Position numbers and translations under genes: made by a program | Assembly (NCBI GenBank): GCA_963590435.1 | Contig: CAVAPG010000083.1 | Location: forward strand, 1 to 7,071 | Direction: 5' to 3' | DNA: 7,071 bases | From: F23-B02 sp963590435 | Lineage (GTDB): Bacteria; Bacillota; Clostridia; Oscillospirales; Oscillospiraceae | Shown: positions 1-5,786 of the stretch, piece by piece | Numbering within the stretch: position 1 is the stretch's first letter | Layout: every line of letters starts with the position of its first letter | Notes under the pieces: generated by a model | Databases searched by the model: none | Told to the model about the DNA's origin: nothing | What the model saw: the letters and a program-made list of their open reading frames with translations, nothing else

Positions 1-733
1 GCATGGCATAGTTGGCTATAAACAGCGGAGATACGCACAGCACCGCCGCGGCAAGATACGCGCAGATTATCATATAAGCAAACACCGGCTTCATAAACAA
101 TGTCAGCGTCATCTGCACAAGGCAGAGCACGGCACTTATGATGCACGGCATCAGGCACAGCGCCGAAAACATTTGAAGGCTCGTAACCTCCTCCGCTACA
201 AATGTCACCGTGAATTCCGTTGAAAATATGGTCTCATCGGGTATCAAGGACAGATCAAAGCCGGATGCAAGGCAAAGGAGCGCAAGAACCGCGTATATGA
301 TAATGTAATATATACATACCGCTGCAATACTCAGGACACACTTGGATATCCACCAGCGGCTTTTGCTGTGAAGTCTGGTGATGACCTGTATTCCGCCGCT
401 GCTCAGATCCTGAGTGGCGTAGCTCAGGGTCAGATAGCAGGGAATGATATTGAGCAAAAACCACATCGTGGGGAAGGTAAAGCCTGTAATGCCCGCCGAT
501 TTCAGAGCTGCCGGCAGGTTCGCTCCAAGCTCGATGAGAATGACATCGGCAAAGGATATCGGAAGCTTAAAGACATTGTCCGGGTTGTCGGTCAGAAGTG
601 ATGCCAGGCCTCGTGCATCAACGATAAGCCCCACGAATATAAACACTGCCAGCAGCACGGCAAACAAATACTTTTTCATTGACTCAAAGATGCCAAACCT
701 CAAGTCGTATCTTATGGCTTTAAACAATTTCAC
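1..733 (-). CDS. ABC-2 type transporter permease, 5' part (runs off left edge)
   Basis: An open frame of 244 codons enters from a GTG start at 733 and leaves the window without a stop. GTG is chosen because AAAGGAG lies 6 nt upstream (740-746) and the N-terminus (VKLFKAIRYDLRFG) is the usual cytoplasmic lead-in; an ATG at 679 (MKKYLFAV) lacks such a site. Membrane segments are visible at about residues 22-38, 88-106, 131-156, 204-222 and 227-243. A basic cytoplasmic turn (ITRLHSKSRWWISK, about 118-131) follows the second, as in ABC-2 permeases, where it faces the ATPase. The start overlaps the end of the preceding permease gene by 14 nt, so the two are translationally coupled and probably form a heterodimeric channel. 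No nucleotide-binding subunit is in the window; it would be expected further left. The substrate is unknown. Family assignment is by topology and is fairly secure; function is inferred. Confidence 0.82.
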   Translation of the reverse strand, partial: MKLFKAIRYDLRFGIFESMKKYLFAVLLAVFIFVGLIVDARGLASLLTDNPDNVFKLPISFADVILIELGANLPAALKSAGITGFTFPTMWFLLNIIPCYLTLSYATQDLSSGGIQVITRLHSKSRWWISKCVLSIAAVCIYYIIIYAVLALLCLASGFDLSLIPDETIFSTEFTVTFVAEEVTSLQMFSALCLMPCIISAVLCLVQMTLTLFMKPVFAYMIICAYLAAAVLCVSPLFIANYAM

Positions 734-1586
734 GCTTTTCTCCTTTCCTCAGGCCGAAAACAAGCGCAACGGCGGCATAAATCGCAAGCCATGCAATCAG
801 AATATAGGATTTCACTGCATTCCCATGCATCGATACGTGCATAATATTGAGCGGAGATATCTCGATATAGCTGATATAGCTTAGTAAATTGCGTGCAGCG
901 TCGCACAGTATCACTGCAATATACGGAACGATGAGAGCTGCAACGCGCTTTTCGCTGTATAGGGACACAACAACCGGCAGGCAGGCAAAGCACCCTGCAA
1001 GCAGAAAATCAATGCCGATGTACACCAGCGCGTACAAAAGCGGATGTGAATACGCCATTGAGGAAAGCATATCTCCGTGGGAAACACCATAATACATTTC
1101 GTTATAAGGTTGAATTGCAATAGCCGGGACGATGGCGGCCGTTATCATCAGACTGAACAGCAGCGTGAGCGCAACCACAGCGCCGCCGGATGTAAAGGCG
1201 GCGATAAGCTTCGCCGAAAAGTATCTTCTTCTGCCGACGCGAGGGACGATGACCTTCAGATACCCTTCGTTTATCTCCTCCGAGCAGTTCCAGCCGCAGG
1301 GCAGGACAGCTATCAGCGGCACAAGATAAAAGAATACGACCGTGCTTGTATTATAAGTTCCTCCCAGCCAATTGTTGTATAAAGTGTTGCTGTCCAGGCC
1401 GCCTAAAGGTACGGCATTATTGGCAATGCATTCTTTTATATACTCAGCCGGTCCGCCTTCTCCGTAAAAGGAAACCGCAGTGGTGCAGGCGCAGATACCG
1501 GCCAGAACCATGCCGATCAGCAGGGCTGCGATAAACCAGCGACTGCAAAACGCCTTTTTAAGCTCCAGCTTCAGCAGCCGCTTCAT
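720..1586 (-). CDS. ABC-2 type transporter permease (288 aa)
   Basis: Complete gene with ATG at 1586 and AAGGTG 5 nt upstream (1591-1596); its ATG overlaps the TGA of the lipoprotein gene (ATGA, 1583-1586), indicating translational coupling. A short cytoplasmic N-terminus (MKRLLKLELKKAF) leads into TM1 (about 17-39). A roughly 40-residue outer loop precedes TM2 (82-99). The motif EEINEGYLKVIVPRVGRRRYF (about 103-123) is the characteristic coupling region of ABC-2 permeases between TM2 and TM3. TM3 (127-153), TM4 (182-208), TM5 (214-232) and TM6 (259-279) follow, and the tail is basic. The length is normal for half-transporter permeases that pair with a separate ATPase. It probably pairs with the overlapping permease downstream. 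Export of a peptide, or ATP-driven removal or resistance as in lantibiotic-immunity-type exporters, are both compatible; the sequence does not decide. Confidence 0.88.
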   Translation of the reverse strand: MKRLLKLELKKAFCSRWFIAALLIGMVLAGICACTTAVSFYGEGGPAEYIKECIANNAVPLGGLDSNTLYNNWLGGTYNTSTVVFFYLVPLIAVLPCGWNCSEEINEGYLKVIVPRVGRRRYFSAKLIAAFTSGGAVVALTLLFSLMITAAIVPAIAIQPYNEMYYGVSHGDMLSSMAYSHPLLYALVYIGIDFLLAGCFACLPVVVSLYSEKRVAALIVPYIAVILCDAARNLLSYISYIEISPLNIMHVSMHGNAVKSYILIAWLAIYAAVALVFGLRKGEKREIV

Positions 1587-2239
1587 ACTACACCTTCTAT
1601 CTTCATCTTTTCCATCCCTATATAGTCAATCAGATAGAGTGTATCGCCACCTGTTTTCAAGGAAGATATCTCTTTATCCGAAAAGCCGTATGCGACCACA
1701 ACATCCAGTGTCTCTCCCGCTTTCGGCAGCTCATATTCAAAATATCGATTTGCCTCTTGGCTCACTATCCCTCCAAGATCAAAATACGCCGGTTCTACGT
1801 ACATCTCTTCTGCGTCGTCTTTGATACACATATCGAAAATGTTTATAAGTGCGGTGTTTTGTATTTCCTCTGCTTCGCTCTCGTCAGCCGGCGCGATATC
1901 AACGTTTTCAACCGTTATGGAGACAGTGAGATAGTGGTCAAATGTATCGTTTCCGGACTTGCTATAGTCATCCTCTGTTATTCCGGCCTCGGCAAGACTG
2001 TCCGACATTTTAATTTCATTTATGTAGTAGTTCATATGACCAAAGGAGGTTTCATCGTGAAATGTGCCATCCGTCCCGACATTTTCATAGTCATCAAGAG
2101 TCAACGGACCGTCCTCGGGATTGGAACCGTTGTTGCCCGCAAGACGGTCGTCGTTGACCTCCGCCTGTGAGCAGGCTGAACATAATATGAGTGCAAAAGC
2201 CACGCAGAGCATGACTGAAATTATTCTTTTTAGTGACAT
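1583..2239 (-). CDS. Putative lipoprotein of a permease operon (218 aa)
   Basis: ATG at 2239 follows AAGGAGG (2250-2256) at good spacing. The N-terminus has a positive lysine/arginine pair (K4, R5), a hydrophobic core to about residue 20, and Cys23 in the context CSAC-SQ. This is a plausible though non-canonical lipobox, because the -3 position is Cys rather than Leu; Cys20 is a less likely alternative. After an acidic, Asn/Gly-rich linker (about 24-60) comes one globular domain of alternating beta-type segments (for example HYLTVSITVENV, then DVVVAYGF and LYLIDYIGM). This resembles the Ig-like folds of DUF4352/DUF5027-type Gram-positive lipoproteins, but I cannot confirm the family. It would sit on the outer face of the membrane. 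The 4-nt overlap with the permease gene suggests it works with the transporter, for example as a substrate-binding or immunity component. That role is inferred from context. Confidence 0.78.
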   Translation of the reverse strand: MSLKRIISVMLCVAFALILCSACSQAEVNDDRLAGNNGSNPEDGPLTLDDYENVGTDGTFHDETSFGHMNYYINEIKMSDSLAEAGITEDDYSKSGNDTFDHYLTVSITVENVDIAPADESEAEEIQNTALINIFDMCIKDDAEEMYVEPAYFDLGGIVSQEANRYFEYELPKAGETLDVVVAYGFSDKEISSLKTGGDTLYLIDYIGMEKMKIEGVV

Positions 2240-2249
2240 GAATGTATTG

Positions 2250-2256
2250 CCTCCTT
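2250..2256 (-). promoter_or_regulatory. Ribosome binding site of the lipoprotein gene
   Basis: AAGGAGG lies about 10 nt before the ATG at 2239. It supports that start and shows independent translation of this gene after the intercistronic hairpin. Confidence 0.7.
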
Positions 2257-2280
2257 AGTTAGATTGTTGTTTAAGAAAGC

Positions 2281-2313
2281 TGCCGGAGCTCATTGCTTGC
2301 CGAACTCCGGCAA
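2281..2313 (-). terminator. Intercistronic hairpin, leaky terminator or processing site
   Basis: An 8-bp perfect inverted repeat, TGCCGGAG (2281-2288) with CTCCGGCA (2305-2312), lies between the secreted-protein gene and the lipoprotein gene. On the minus strand it is followed only by GCTTTCTTAAAC, a poor T-tract, so full termination is doubtful. The 3' part can also fold alone as TTGCCG/CGGCAA with a 5-nt loop (2297-2313), so two mutually exclusive forms exist. It could make the secreted protein more abundant than the transporter, by partial termination or by protecting the upstream message end. Confidence 0.45.
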
Positions 2314-2371
2314 CTCGTTCTTCAGTTATTCTTCATTTGTAAATGACATAAAAGTATTTGCTTTTTAATAG

Positions 2372-2833
2372 TTATACTATTGTTATTCCGGTGCCGTAAC
2401 CACTCCAGTCAGGGCTCCATACTCCCTCCAGATCTCCCTTCCCAGAAGGATGGCACATTCTGAGCCACATAGCAACGCCCTTGCCGGTGGTATAGTCGCC
2501 ATCTTCATACACATAGTTCGTGATAGCATATTTCGAATTGTTTGACAGCAAAACACCCGCAGTTCTATATGTTTTGTTAGTACCCACTCCGCCGACGCGG
2601 CAGTAGGTTTTGACACGAGTTTTTCCGCAAGGAGACTTGGATGGATAGACATAAACCTTGCTCGAATCTTCTTTGTAGCGTGAAAGGCTGCTTATCCATG
2701 TGTCCGCAGTAACATCGGACTTATAATACCGAGTATCGGTCGTGTTGGCTGCAGAAGCAGATATCGCCATGGAACCCATCAGCATACAAGCCATCAACAG
2801 CGTCGAAATTCTTTTTAGGATGTTCTTTTTCAT
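2372..2833 (-). CDS. Small secreted Cys-containing protein, DUF2712/lactococcin-972-like (153 aa)
   Basis: The start is taken as ATG 2833, with GGAG at 2842-2845 and an 8-nt spacer. A GTG at 2842 overlaps that ribosome site and would wrongly add three residues. The first 28 residues are a classic Sec signal peptide (MKKN, hydrophobic core, SASA|AN), leaving a mature protein of about 125 aa. The mature part is rich in Tyr, Ser, Gly and Lys, with three cysteines (69, 78, 127) allowing one disulfide plus a free thiol. It ends in EGVWSPDWSGYGTGITIV. The small size, signal peptide, beta-rich composition and terminal GVWSPD recall DUF2712 and lactococcin-972-type secreted proteins, which often travel with ABC transporter genes. 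I recall that similarity and cannot verify it. It is the first gene of the operon, ahead of the lipoprotein and two permeases. It may be a bacteriocin-like effector or an envelope-acting signal. Confidence 0.72.
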   Translation of the reverse strand: MKKNILKRISTLLMACMLMGSMAISASAANTTDTRYYKSDVTADTWISSLSRYKEDSSKVYVYPSKSPCGKTRVKTYCRVGGVGTNKTYRTAGVLLSNNSKYAITNYVYEDGDYTTGKGVAMWLRMCHPSGKGDLEGVWSPDWSGYGTGITIV

Positions 2834-2994
2834 TAAATTCACTCCTTTTTTGATACATTGTTTCGTTTGAACTAACTGCCAAGGTTACTTTTACTTCACC
2901 CCCTCACTTATTTGAAAGCTTGCGCAGAAAGCCGGGTGGCCAATTCGGCATTTCTGCAAATTAATGCTTGCTCATCTAATCCAACATTATGCAT

Positions 2995-3045
2995 AGTATA
3001 CGCTTAAATTATGAACTTTAGATTAAGATTTTACATAATTGACAA
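2995..3045 (-). promoter_or_regulatory. Candidate promoter for the secreted-protein operon
   Basis: Two overlapping candidates are seen. One is TTGTCA (minus strand, 3040-3045) with a 17-nt spacer to TCTAAA (3017-3022). The other is a good -10 TATACT (2995-3000) lacking any recognisable -35. Either would give a leader of about 150-180 nt before the ATG at 2833. The weak boxes suggest activator-dependent transcription, which fits the remains of a sensor kinase next door. Confidence 0.3.
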
Positions 3046-3334
3046 ATTCCGCATATTGCACAACTAAAAAGCTGAATGTTTAGTGCTTTTTACCAACCTA
3101 CTTATATAACGCTCGGAAGTGGAAAAAAGGACAGACTTTTTTAAAAATTTTTTTATTTTACCCTGCTTTTTTATCCCCTTATCTATATAGACAGGAGAAA
3201 TCTAAAAAACAGGACAGGGTTTCGAAAAAAATTTTTTAAAAACGATAAACCATACACCGATTTTGCTTCAAACAGATCCTATTATCAATAGCTCATGCAC
3301 GAAATGCAGTTTTTTGCGCATGAACGGCAAAAGA

Positions 3335-3370
3335 CAGAAAAATAACGCCCGCTTTTTGTGCGGGCGTTAT
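3335..3370 (-). terminator. Strong rho-independent terminator, orphan
   Basis: An 11-bp perfect stem, ATAACGCCCGC (3342-3352) with GCGGGCGTTAT (3360-3370), has a 7-nt loop. On the minus strand it runs into TTATTTTTCTG, making a good terminator; on the plus strand no T-run follows. No minus-strand gene now lies to its right to use it, so it is probably left over from a lost gene, or it shields the secreted-protein operon from read-through. Confidence 0.7.
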
Positions 3371-3391
3371 CGCTGTATATTCGATTCAGAT

Positions 3392-3529
3392 CTGATTTTT
3401 CTTTTCCTTTTCAACTACCTGCAGAGTGCAAATGAGGAAAAGCTTCAGCTGCAGCTGAGACTGCAAAAGGAGCAGGCCGATGCTGCCTATTACGACGCAC
3501 TTCAGAAACAGCTTGAAAACCAGCGAGTT
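3392..3529 (+). pseudogene. Remnant of a GHKL (AgrC-type) sensor histidine kinase
   Basis: This frame encodes the end of a membrane helix (LIFLFLFNYL) followed by a heptad-like helix (NEEKLQLQLRLQKEQADAAY, then YDALQKQLENQR). That combination is the linker and dimerisation helix that precedes the H-box (typically ...LIHDIRKH...) in GHKL quorum-sensing kinases of Clostridia. Here the reading diverges immediately after ENQR and stops at 3562, so the phospho-accepting histidine and the ATPase domain are missing. The sensor membrane domain upstream is missing as well. There is no start with a ribosome site. The scrap lies between a secreted-peptide/ABC operon and an unrelated ATPase, which suggests that a two-component system formerly next to the operon was lost by recombination. 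The family call rests on a recalled pattern, but the pattern is distinctive. Confidence 0.6.
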
Positions 3530-3582
3530 TTTGTAATTCCGGTTTCGCGCTTTGGACATTAGAATAGTCTATTTAATGCATC

Positions 3583-3610
3583 TTGACATTACCAATAATC
3601 ATGCTAAAAT
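3583..3610 (+). promoter_or_regulatory. Promoter of the DUF4143 ATPase gene
   Basis: TTGACA (3583-3588), a 16-nt spacer and TAAAAT (3605-3610) with an upstream TG (3602-3603) form a near-consensus sigma-A promoter with extended -10. Transcription would begin near 3617, giving a leader of about 33 nt before the ATG at 3650. Confidence 0.75.
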
Positions 3611-3649
3611 ATAAGCAGACTTTGGATTACCGTCAATTTGGAGGGCGTT

Positions 3650-4876
3650 ATGGAATATATTGAGCGAGAGCTGGAACGGAAGTTCCTTGAAATCAACAAA
3701 CTGTTTAAGGCCGTTTTAGTCATAGGTGCAAGGCAGGTCGGAAAGTCCACTATGCTTAAACACCTGGCAAAAGAAGAGAATCGAACGATTGTCACGATGG
3801 ACAACGATTACATGAGAGAGCTTGCGAGGAGCGATCCCAGACTGTTTTTTCAGACATATAAGCCGCCGATTCTGATTGATGAAATACAGAAAGCTCCGGA
3901 GTTATTGGAAACCATCAAAATTCTCTGCGATGAAAGCGATGAACGCGGACGGTTTTGGCTGACCGGTTCTCAGCGGAAGAAAATCATGGAGAAATCGCAG
4001 GAAAGTCTTGCGGGTCGTCTTGGTATTTTACATCTCTATGGTCTGTCGCAAAGAGAAAAGGCGGGAGTACTTGATCCTGCGCCATTAGACTTTTCTATGG
4101 ACTGCCTGATGCAGCGCAAAGCAATGCTCCCGGATAATGATATCAATGCTGTGTTTGAACATATCTGGCGCGGCGGTTATGTTGATGTGCAGAACGCCTC
4201 CGAGGAGCAGGCACAGGTTTACTATCAGTCGTATATCGACAACTACCTCATTGCCGATGCGGTAAACGATGAGGGAATTCAGGACACGCAGGGATTCAAG
4301 CATTTTATCCGCGCCTGTGCCGCCCTGGTCGGTAATCTTGTTAACTACAAGACACTCGGCGAGGCAGCCGGAGTTTCCGAGGTTACGGCAAAAAAATGGC
4401 TCGGCATTTTGCAGGATATGGATGTTGTATATCTTCTGGAGCCGTATTCCAACAATGAACTGCAGCGTCTCGTGAAAACACCTAAACTGTATTTCTGCGA
4501 TACCGGATTGTGTGCTTTCCTCACCAGATGGCTGACGGTGGAATCTCTGCGAGACGGTGCGGCAAGTGGGCATCTGTACGAGAACTATGTGGTCATGGAG
4601 CTTGTAAAAAATTACGCCTATGCCAGAAGCACGGCGCTTTTAACCTTCTATCGCGATTCAAACGCAAAAGAGATTGATGTGTTTGTGGAGGAGAATGGAA
4701 TGATTCATCCGCTGGAGATTAAGAAGAGCGCGAACCCCGACAAGAAAGAAGTAAAGAAATTCAGCGTAATTGACAAGACCACCTTGGTAAAAGGCGCCGG
4801 TGGTGTAGTCTGCATGTTTCCTCAGCCGTTCCCGATTGATAGAGATAATCTGCTCATTCCGAGTAACCTGATATAA
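3650..4876 (+). CDS. AAA_14 / DUF4143 family ATPase (408 aa)
   Basis: ATG 3650 is preferred because GGAGGG (3640-3645) precedes it; an upstream TTG at 3638 overlaps that site. Residues 26-34 (GARQVGKST) are Walker A and 74-79 (ILIDEI) Walker B, followed by QKAPELL, a hallmark of the AAA_14 family. A sensor-like FWLTGSQ (102-108) and SLAGRLG (119-125) come next. The middle part is helical and holds a winged-helix-like segment (LGEAAGVSEVTAKKWLGIL, about 240-258). The C-terminal DUF4143 domain carries D343 in KEID and E356-x-K358 in LEIKKS, matching a PD-(D/E)xK nuclease-like core. The length is full for the family. These ATPases occur as many solitary copies in Clostridia and Bacteroidetes genomes and their role is unsettled; a defence or mobile-gene role is speculation. 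It has its own promoter and no cotranscribed partner except possibly the sORF downstream. Confidence 0.93.
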   Translation: MEYIERELERKFLEINKLFKAVLVIGARQVGKSTMLKHLAKEENRTIVTMDNDYMRELARSDPRLFFQTYKPPILIDEIQKAPELLETIKILCDESDERGRFWLTGSQRKKIMEKSQESLAGRLGILHLYGLSQREKAGVLDPAPLDFSMDCLMQRKAMLPDNDINAVFEHIWRGGYVDVQNASEEQAQVYYQSYIDNYLIADAVNDEGIQDTQGFKHFIRACAALVGNLVNYKTLGEAAGVSEVTAKKWLGILQDMDVVYLLEPYSNNELQRLVKTPKLYFCDTGLCAFLTRWLTVESLRDGAASGHLYENYVVMELVKNYAYARSTALLTFYRDSNAKEIDVFVEENGMIHPLEIKKSANPDKKEVKKFSVIDKTTLVKGAGGVVCMFPQPFPIDRDNLLIPSNLI

Positions 4877-4877
4877 T
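4869..4877 (+). promoter_or_regulatory. Extended -10 promoter at the end of the ATPase gene
   Basis: TGATATAAT (TG at 4869-4870, TATAAT at 4872-4877) is a perfect extended -10 overlapping the ATPase stop codon. No good -35 is visible 16-18 nt upstream, which extended -10 promoters can do without. The start would be near 4884, leading into the hairpin and sORF unit that ends at the terminator near 5099. Confidence 0.5.
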
Positions 4878-4922
4878 ACGTTTGCGGCTTGGCAATATGC
4901 AAAATTAAGGACGGTGAAAGCA

Positions 4923-5021
4923 ATGCAATACGATAAACATATCGGTCATGGTGCTTTCACTGTTGTGCATATCTTGCTGATTTCAAAAGCGCTTACGATA
5001 ATTTGCGCTATATTATCCTGA
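4923..5021 (+). CDS. Candidate 32-aa hydrophobic small protein
   Basis: ATG 4923 follows AAGGA (4907-4911) with an 11-nt spacer, long but workable. The product starts with a polar MQYDKHIGHG and continues with a hydrophobic stretch AFTVVHILLISKALTIICAI, interrupted by one lysine (K22), then stops. This could be a single-pass membrane peptide of the leader or type I toxin kind. The start codon region lies in the 5' arm and loop of the large hairpin, so translation could be controlled by folding. No homologue is recognised and codon evidence is too short to be decisive, so a chance frame within a small RNA is also possible. Confidence 0.3.
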   Translation: MQYDKHIGHGAFTVVHILLISKALTIICAILS

Positions 5022-5062
5022 AGGCATTGCTTTCAATACACATAAATAAGCATAGAAAAAAA

Positions 5063-5099
5063 GACATTACCGACTGCAAAAGGTCAGTAATGCCTTTTT
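5063..5099 (+). terminator. Bidirectional rho-independent terminator
   Basis: GACATTACCGACT (5063-5075) pairs with GGTCAGTAATGCC (5082-5094) around a 6-nt loop, with two mismatches and one G-U, and is followed by TTTTT. On the minus strand the same stem is followed by a seven-T run (complement of 5056-5062). It ends the ATPase/sRNA transcripts and shields them from the element on the right. Confidence 0.75.
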
Positions 5100-5163
5100 A
5101 GTATTTAAGATAATCTATTTGCAAGCCACTTGGCCTGTTTAGAGTAAAACAGTCTAATAGGAT

Positions 5164-5252
5164 GTTATCATTTTGCTATCAAAGCGGGTAGCCGAGGCTC
5201 TGAAACCATTGATATTACAGGCTTTTTGAGCTCTCGTTTATTACTCCCACTC
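5164..5252. repeat. Left att-like block of an integrative element
   Basis: The block contains TTGATATTACAGGCTTTTT (5209-5227) and ACTCCCACTC (5243-5252). The first recurs at 6896-6914 with a single mismatch; the second corresponds to ATTCCCACTC at 6940-6949. The stretch before it (GAAACCA) also resembles GAAAACCC at 6888-6895. Two heptamers, GTTATCA (5164-5170) and GCTATCA (5175-5181), 11 nt apart, resemble integrase arm sites. On the minus strand CCCACTC reads GAG-TGG-GAG-TAA, like the last codons of guaA, a common integration target. Confidence 0.55.
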
Positions 5253-5355
5253 TTTTTCTGGCTTATCTTACCATGTATATCAGCTTCGTCTACCCCTAAT
5301 TTAGAGCCCATCAATGACACAATTATCATAATTTATTTCTTTTATCTTTGCTTGT

Positions 5356-5375
5356 GTTGCATAAAGCGTTGCAAA
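5356..5375. repeat. GTTGCA arm-type repeat pair, left end
   Basis: GTTGCA (5356-5361) and GTTGCAAA (5368-5375) are 12 nt apart and match the three GTTGCAAAA copies at the other end (6815-6861) in the same orientation. They lie on the inner side of the left att-like core, as arm-binding sites of a tyrosine integrase would. Confidence 0.45.
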
Positions 5376-5418
5376 TCCCAGAAGGGAATAGTTTTATGAG
5401 GATTTGATATTATAGCGT

Positions 5419-5448
5419 GAAAAACCCGACCAATGATTTGGCCGGGTT
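5419..5448 (-). terminator. Terminator of the integrase/RHH transcript
   Basis: On the minus strand AACCCGGCCAA pairs with TTGGTCGGGTT, 11 bp with one G-U and a 4-nt loop (5423-5448), followed by TTTTTCA. It lies just past the stop of the small RHH-like gene. Confidence 0.75.
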
Positions 5449-5453
5449 GTCGC

Positions 5454-5783
5454 TCAAATATTTGATTTAATATATAGATTATCAATTAGATTCGATATTA
5501 GATTTATGTTCGACATTAATTCATCATCAACATTTGCACCTGCATCAATCCTTTGCAGCTCCTTCAGAACTTCCGTAAGCCTATCATAGACTGCCCTATG
5601 AACTTTGCAGTTCCCTTTGACGTTAATGGAACGATCTAAGAGTTTTGCCACAATAAAGTCCTGCTTAGTCATTCCAGATAGAGAGACCGCAATATTTATT
5701 TGCTCATCTTCCTCCGGAGATACACGGAAACCAACAGTACGTGATCTGTATCTGTTGTGATTATCAAGATTTTTGGCTGACAT
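5454..5783 (-). CDS. Small ribbon-helix-helix-like protein of mobile elements (109 aa)
   Basis: ATG 5783 is preceded by AGGAGGGG, which lies inside the last codons of the upstream chimeric gene; only 3 nt separate that stop from this start, so the two are coupled. Residues about 15-52 (VGFRVSPEEDEQINIAVSLS, then GMTKQDFIVAKLL) have the strand-helix-helix pattern of MobC/DUF1778-like relaxosome or repressor proteins. The family commonly has the SGMTKQDFI-type helix. The remainder is helical and acidic with no further motif. In Clostridial integrative elements a gene of this kind often lies between int and the attachment site, which fits its position here. It may bind DNA near att, assist mobilisation, or act as repressor. 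It appears intact although its neighbour is broken. Confidence 0.72.
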   Translation of the reverse strand: MSAKNLDNHNRYRSRTVGFRVSPEEDEQINIAVSLSGMTKQDFIVAKLLDRSINVKGNCKVHRAVYDRLTEVLKELQRIDAGANVDDELMSNINLISNLIDNLYIKSNI

Positions 5784-5786
5784 GGT

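Larger units (their letters stand above)
2846..3391. other. AT-rich intergenic region with no intact gene
   Basis: About 550 nt separate the secreted-protein operon from the kinase scrap. The region holds the candidate promoter described at 2995-3045 and the terminator at 3335-3370. In between is a very AT-rich part (about 3120-3245) with two imperfect copies of a GGACAG block followed by T/A runs (around 3129 and 3212). A frame open from 3263 has no ribosome site and no recognisable protein before about 3392. I see no RNA gene here. Confidence 0.6.
4884..5099 (+). ncRNA. Candidate structured small RNA (about 215 nt)
   Basis: The stretch is bounded by an extended -10 promoter and a terminator and contains nested inverted repeats. 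ACGGTGAAAGCA (4911-4922) pairs with TGCTTTCACTGT (4952-4963), 12 bp with one G-U. A small hairpin CGATA/TATCG (4931-4944) lies inside that loop. AGCGC/GCGCT (4988-5009) forms another. GCATTGCTTTCA (5024-5035) is a perfect 12-nt complement of 4915-4926 and so competes with the first stem. I recognise no known RNA family. It may instead be the structured message of the 32-aa sORF inside it. Confidence 0.4.
5100..5418. other. Intergenic region holding the left att-like block
   Basis: No convincing gene lies here. The region holds the arm pair GTTATCA/GCTATCA (5164-5181), the att-like core at 5209-5252, and a GTTGCA pair (5356-5361, 5368-5373). A 53-codon minus-strand frame (5168-5329) crosses the att block but has no ribosome site. 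Confidence 0.6.

Noticed and set aside
444..884. 146-codon plus-strand frame
   Set aside because: It lies opposite two overlapping permease genes that have good ribosome sites and clear membrane segments; it shows no motif or start signal.
1757..2170. 137-codon plus-strand frame
   Set aside because: It is antisense to the lipoprotein gene and has no ribosome site or recognisable domain.
3263..3562. Whole 99-codon plus-strand frame as a real gene
   Set aside because: There is no ribosome site, the terminator stem lies inside it, and only residues from about 3392 to 3529 resemble a protein family, so it is treated as a kinase remnant.
3604..3804. 66-codon minus-strand frame at the start of the ATPase gene
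   Set aside because: It overlaps the ATPase promoter and coding start on the opposite strand and has no supporting signals.
4085..4573. 162-codon minus-strand frame
   Set aside because: It is antisense to the DUF4143 ATPase, whose motifs are intact; the frame lacks a start signal.
5168..5329. 53-codon minus-strand frame across the left att-like block
   Set aside because: It has no ribosome site, its product is lysine-rich without a motif, and the corresponding right block does not keep the same frame open.
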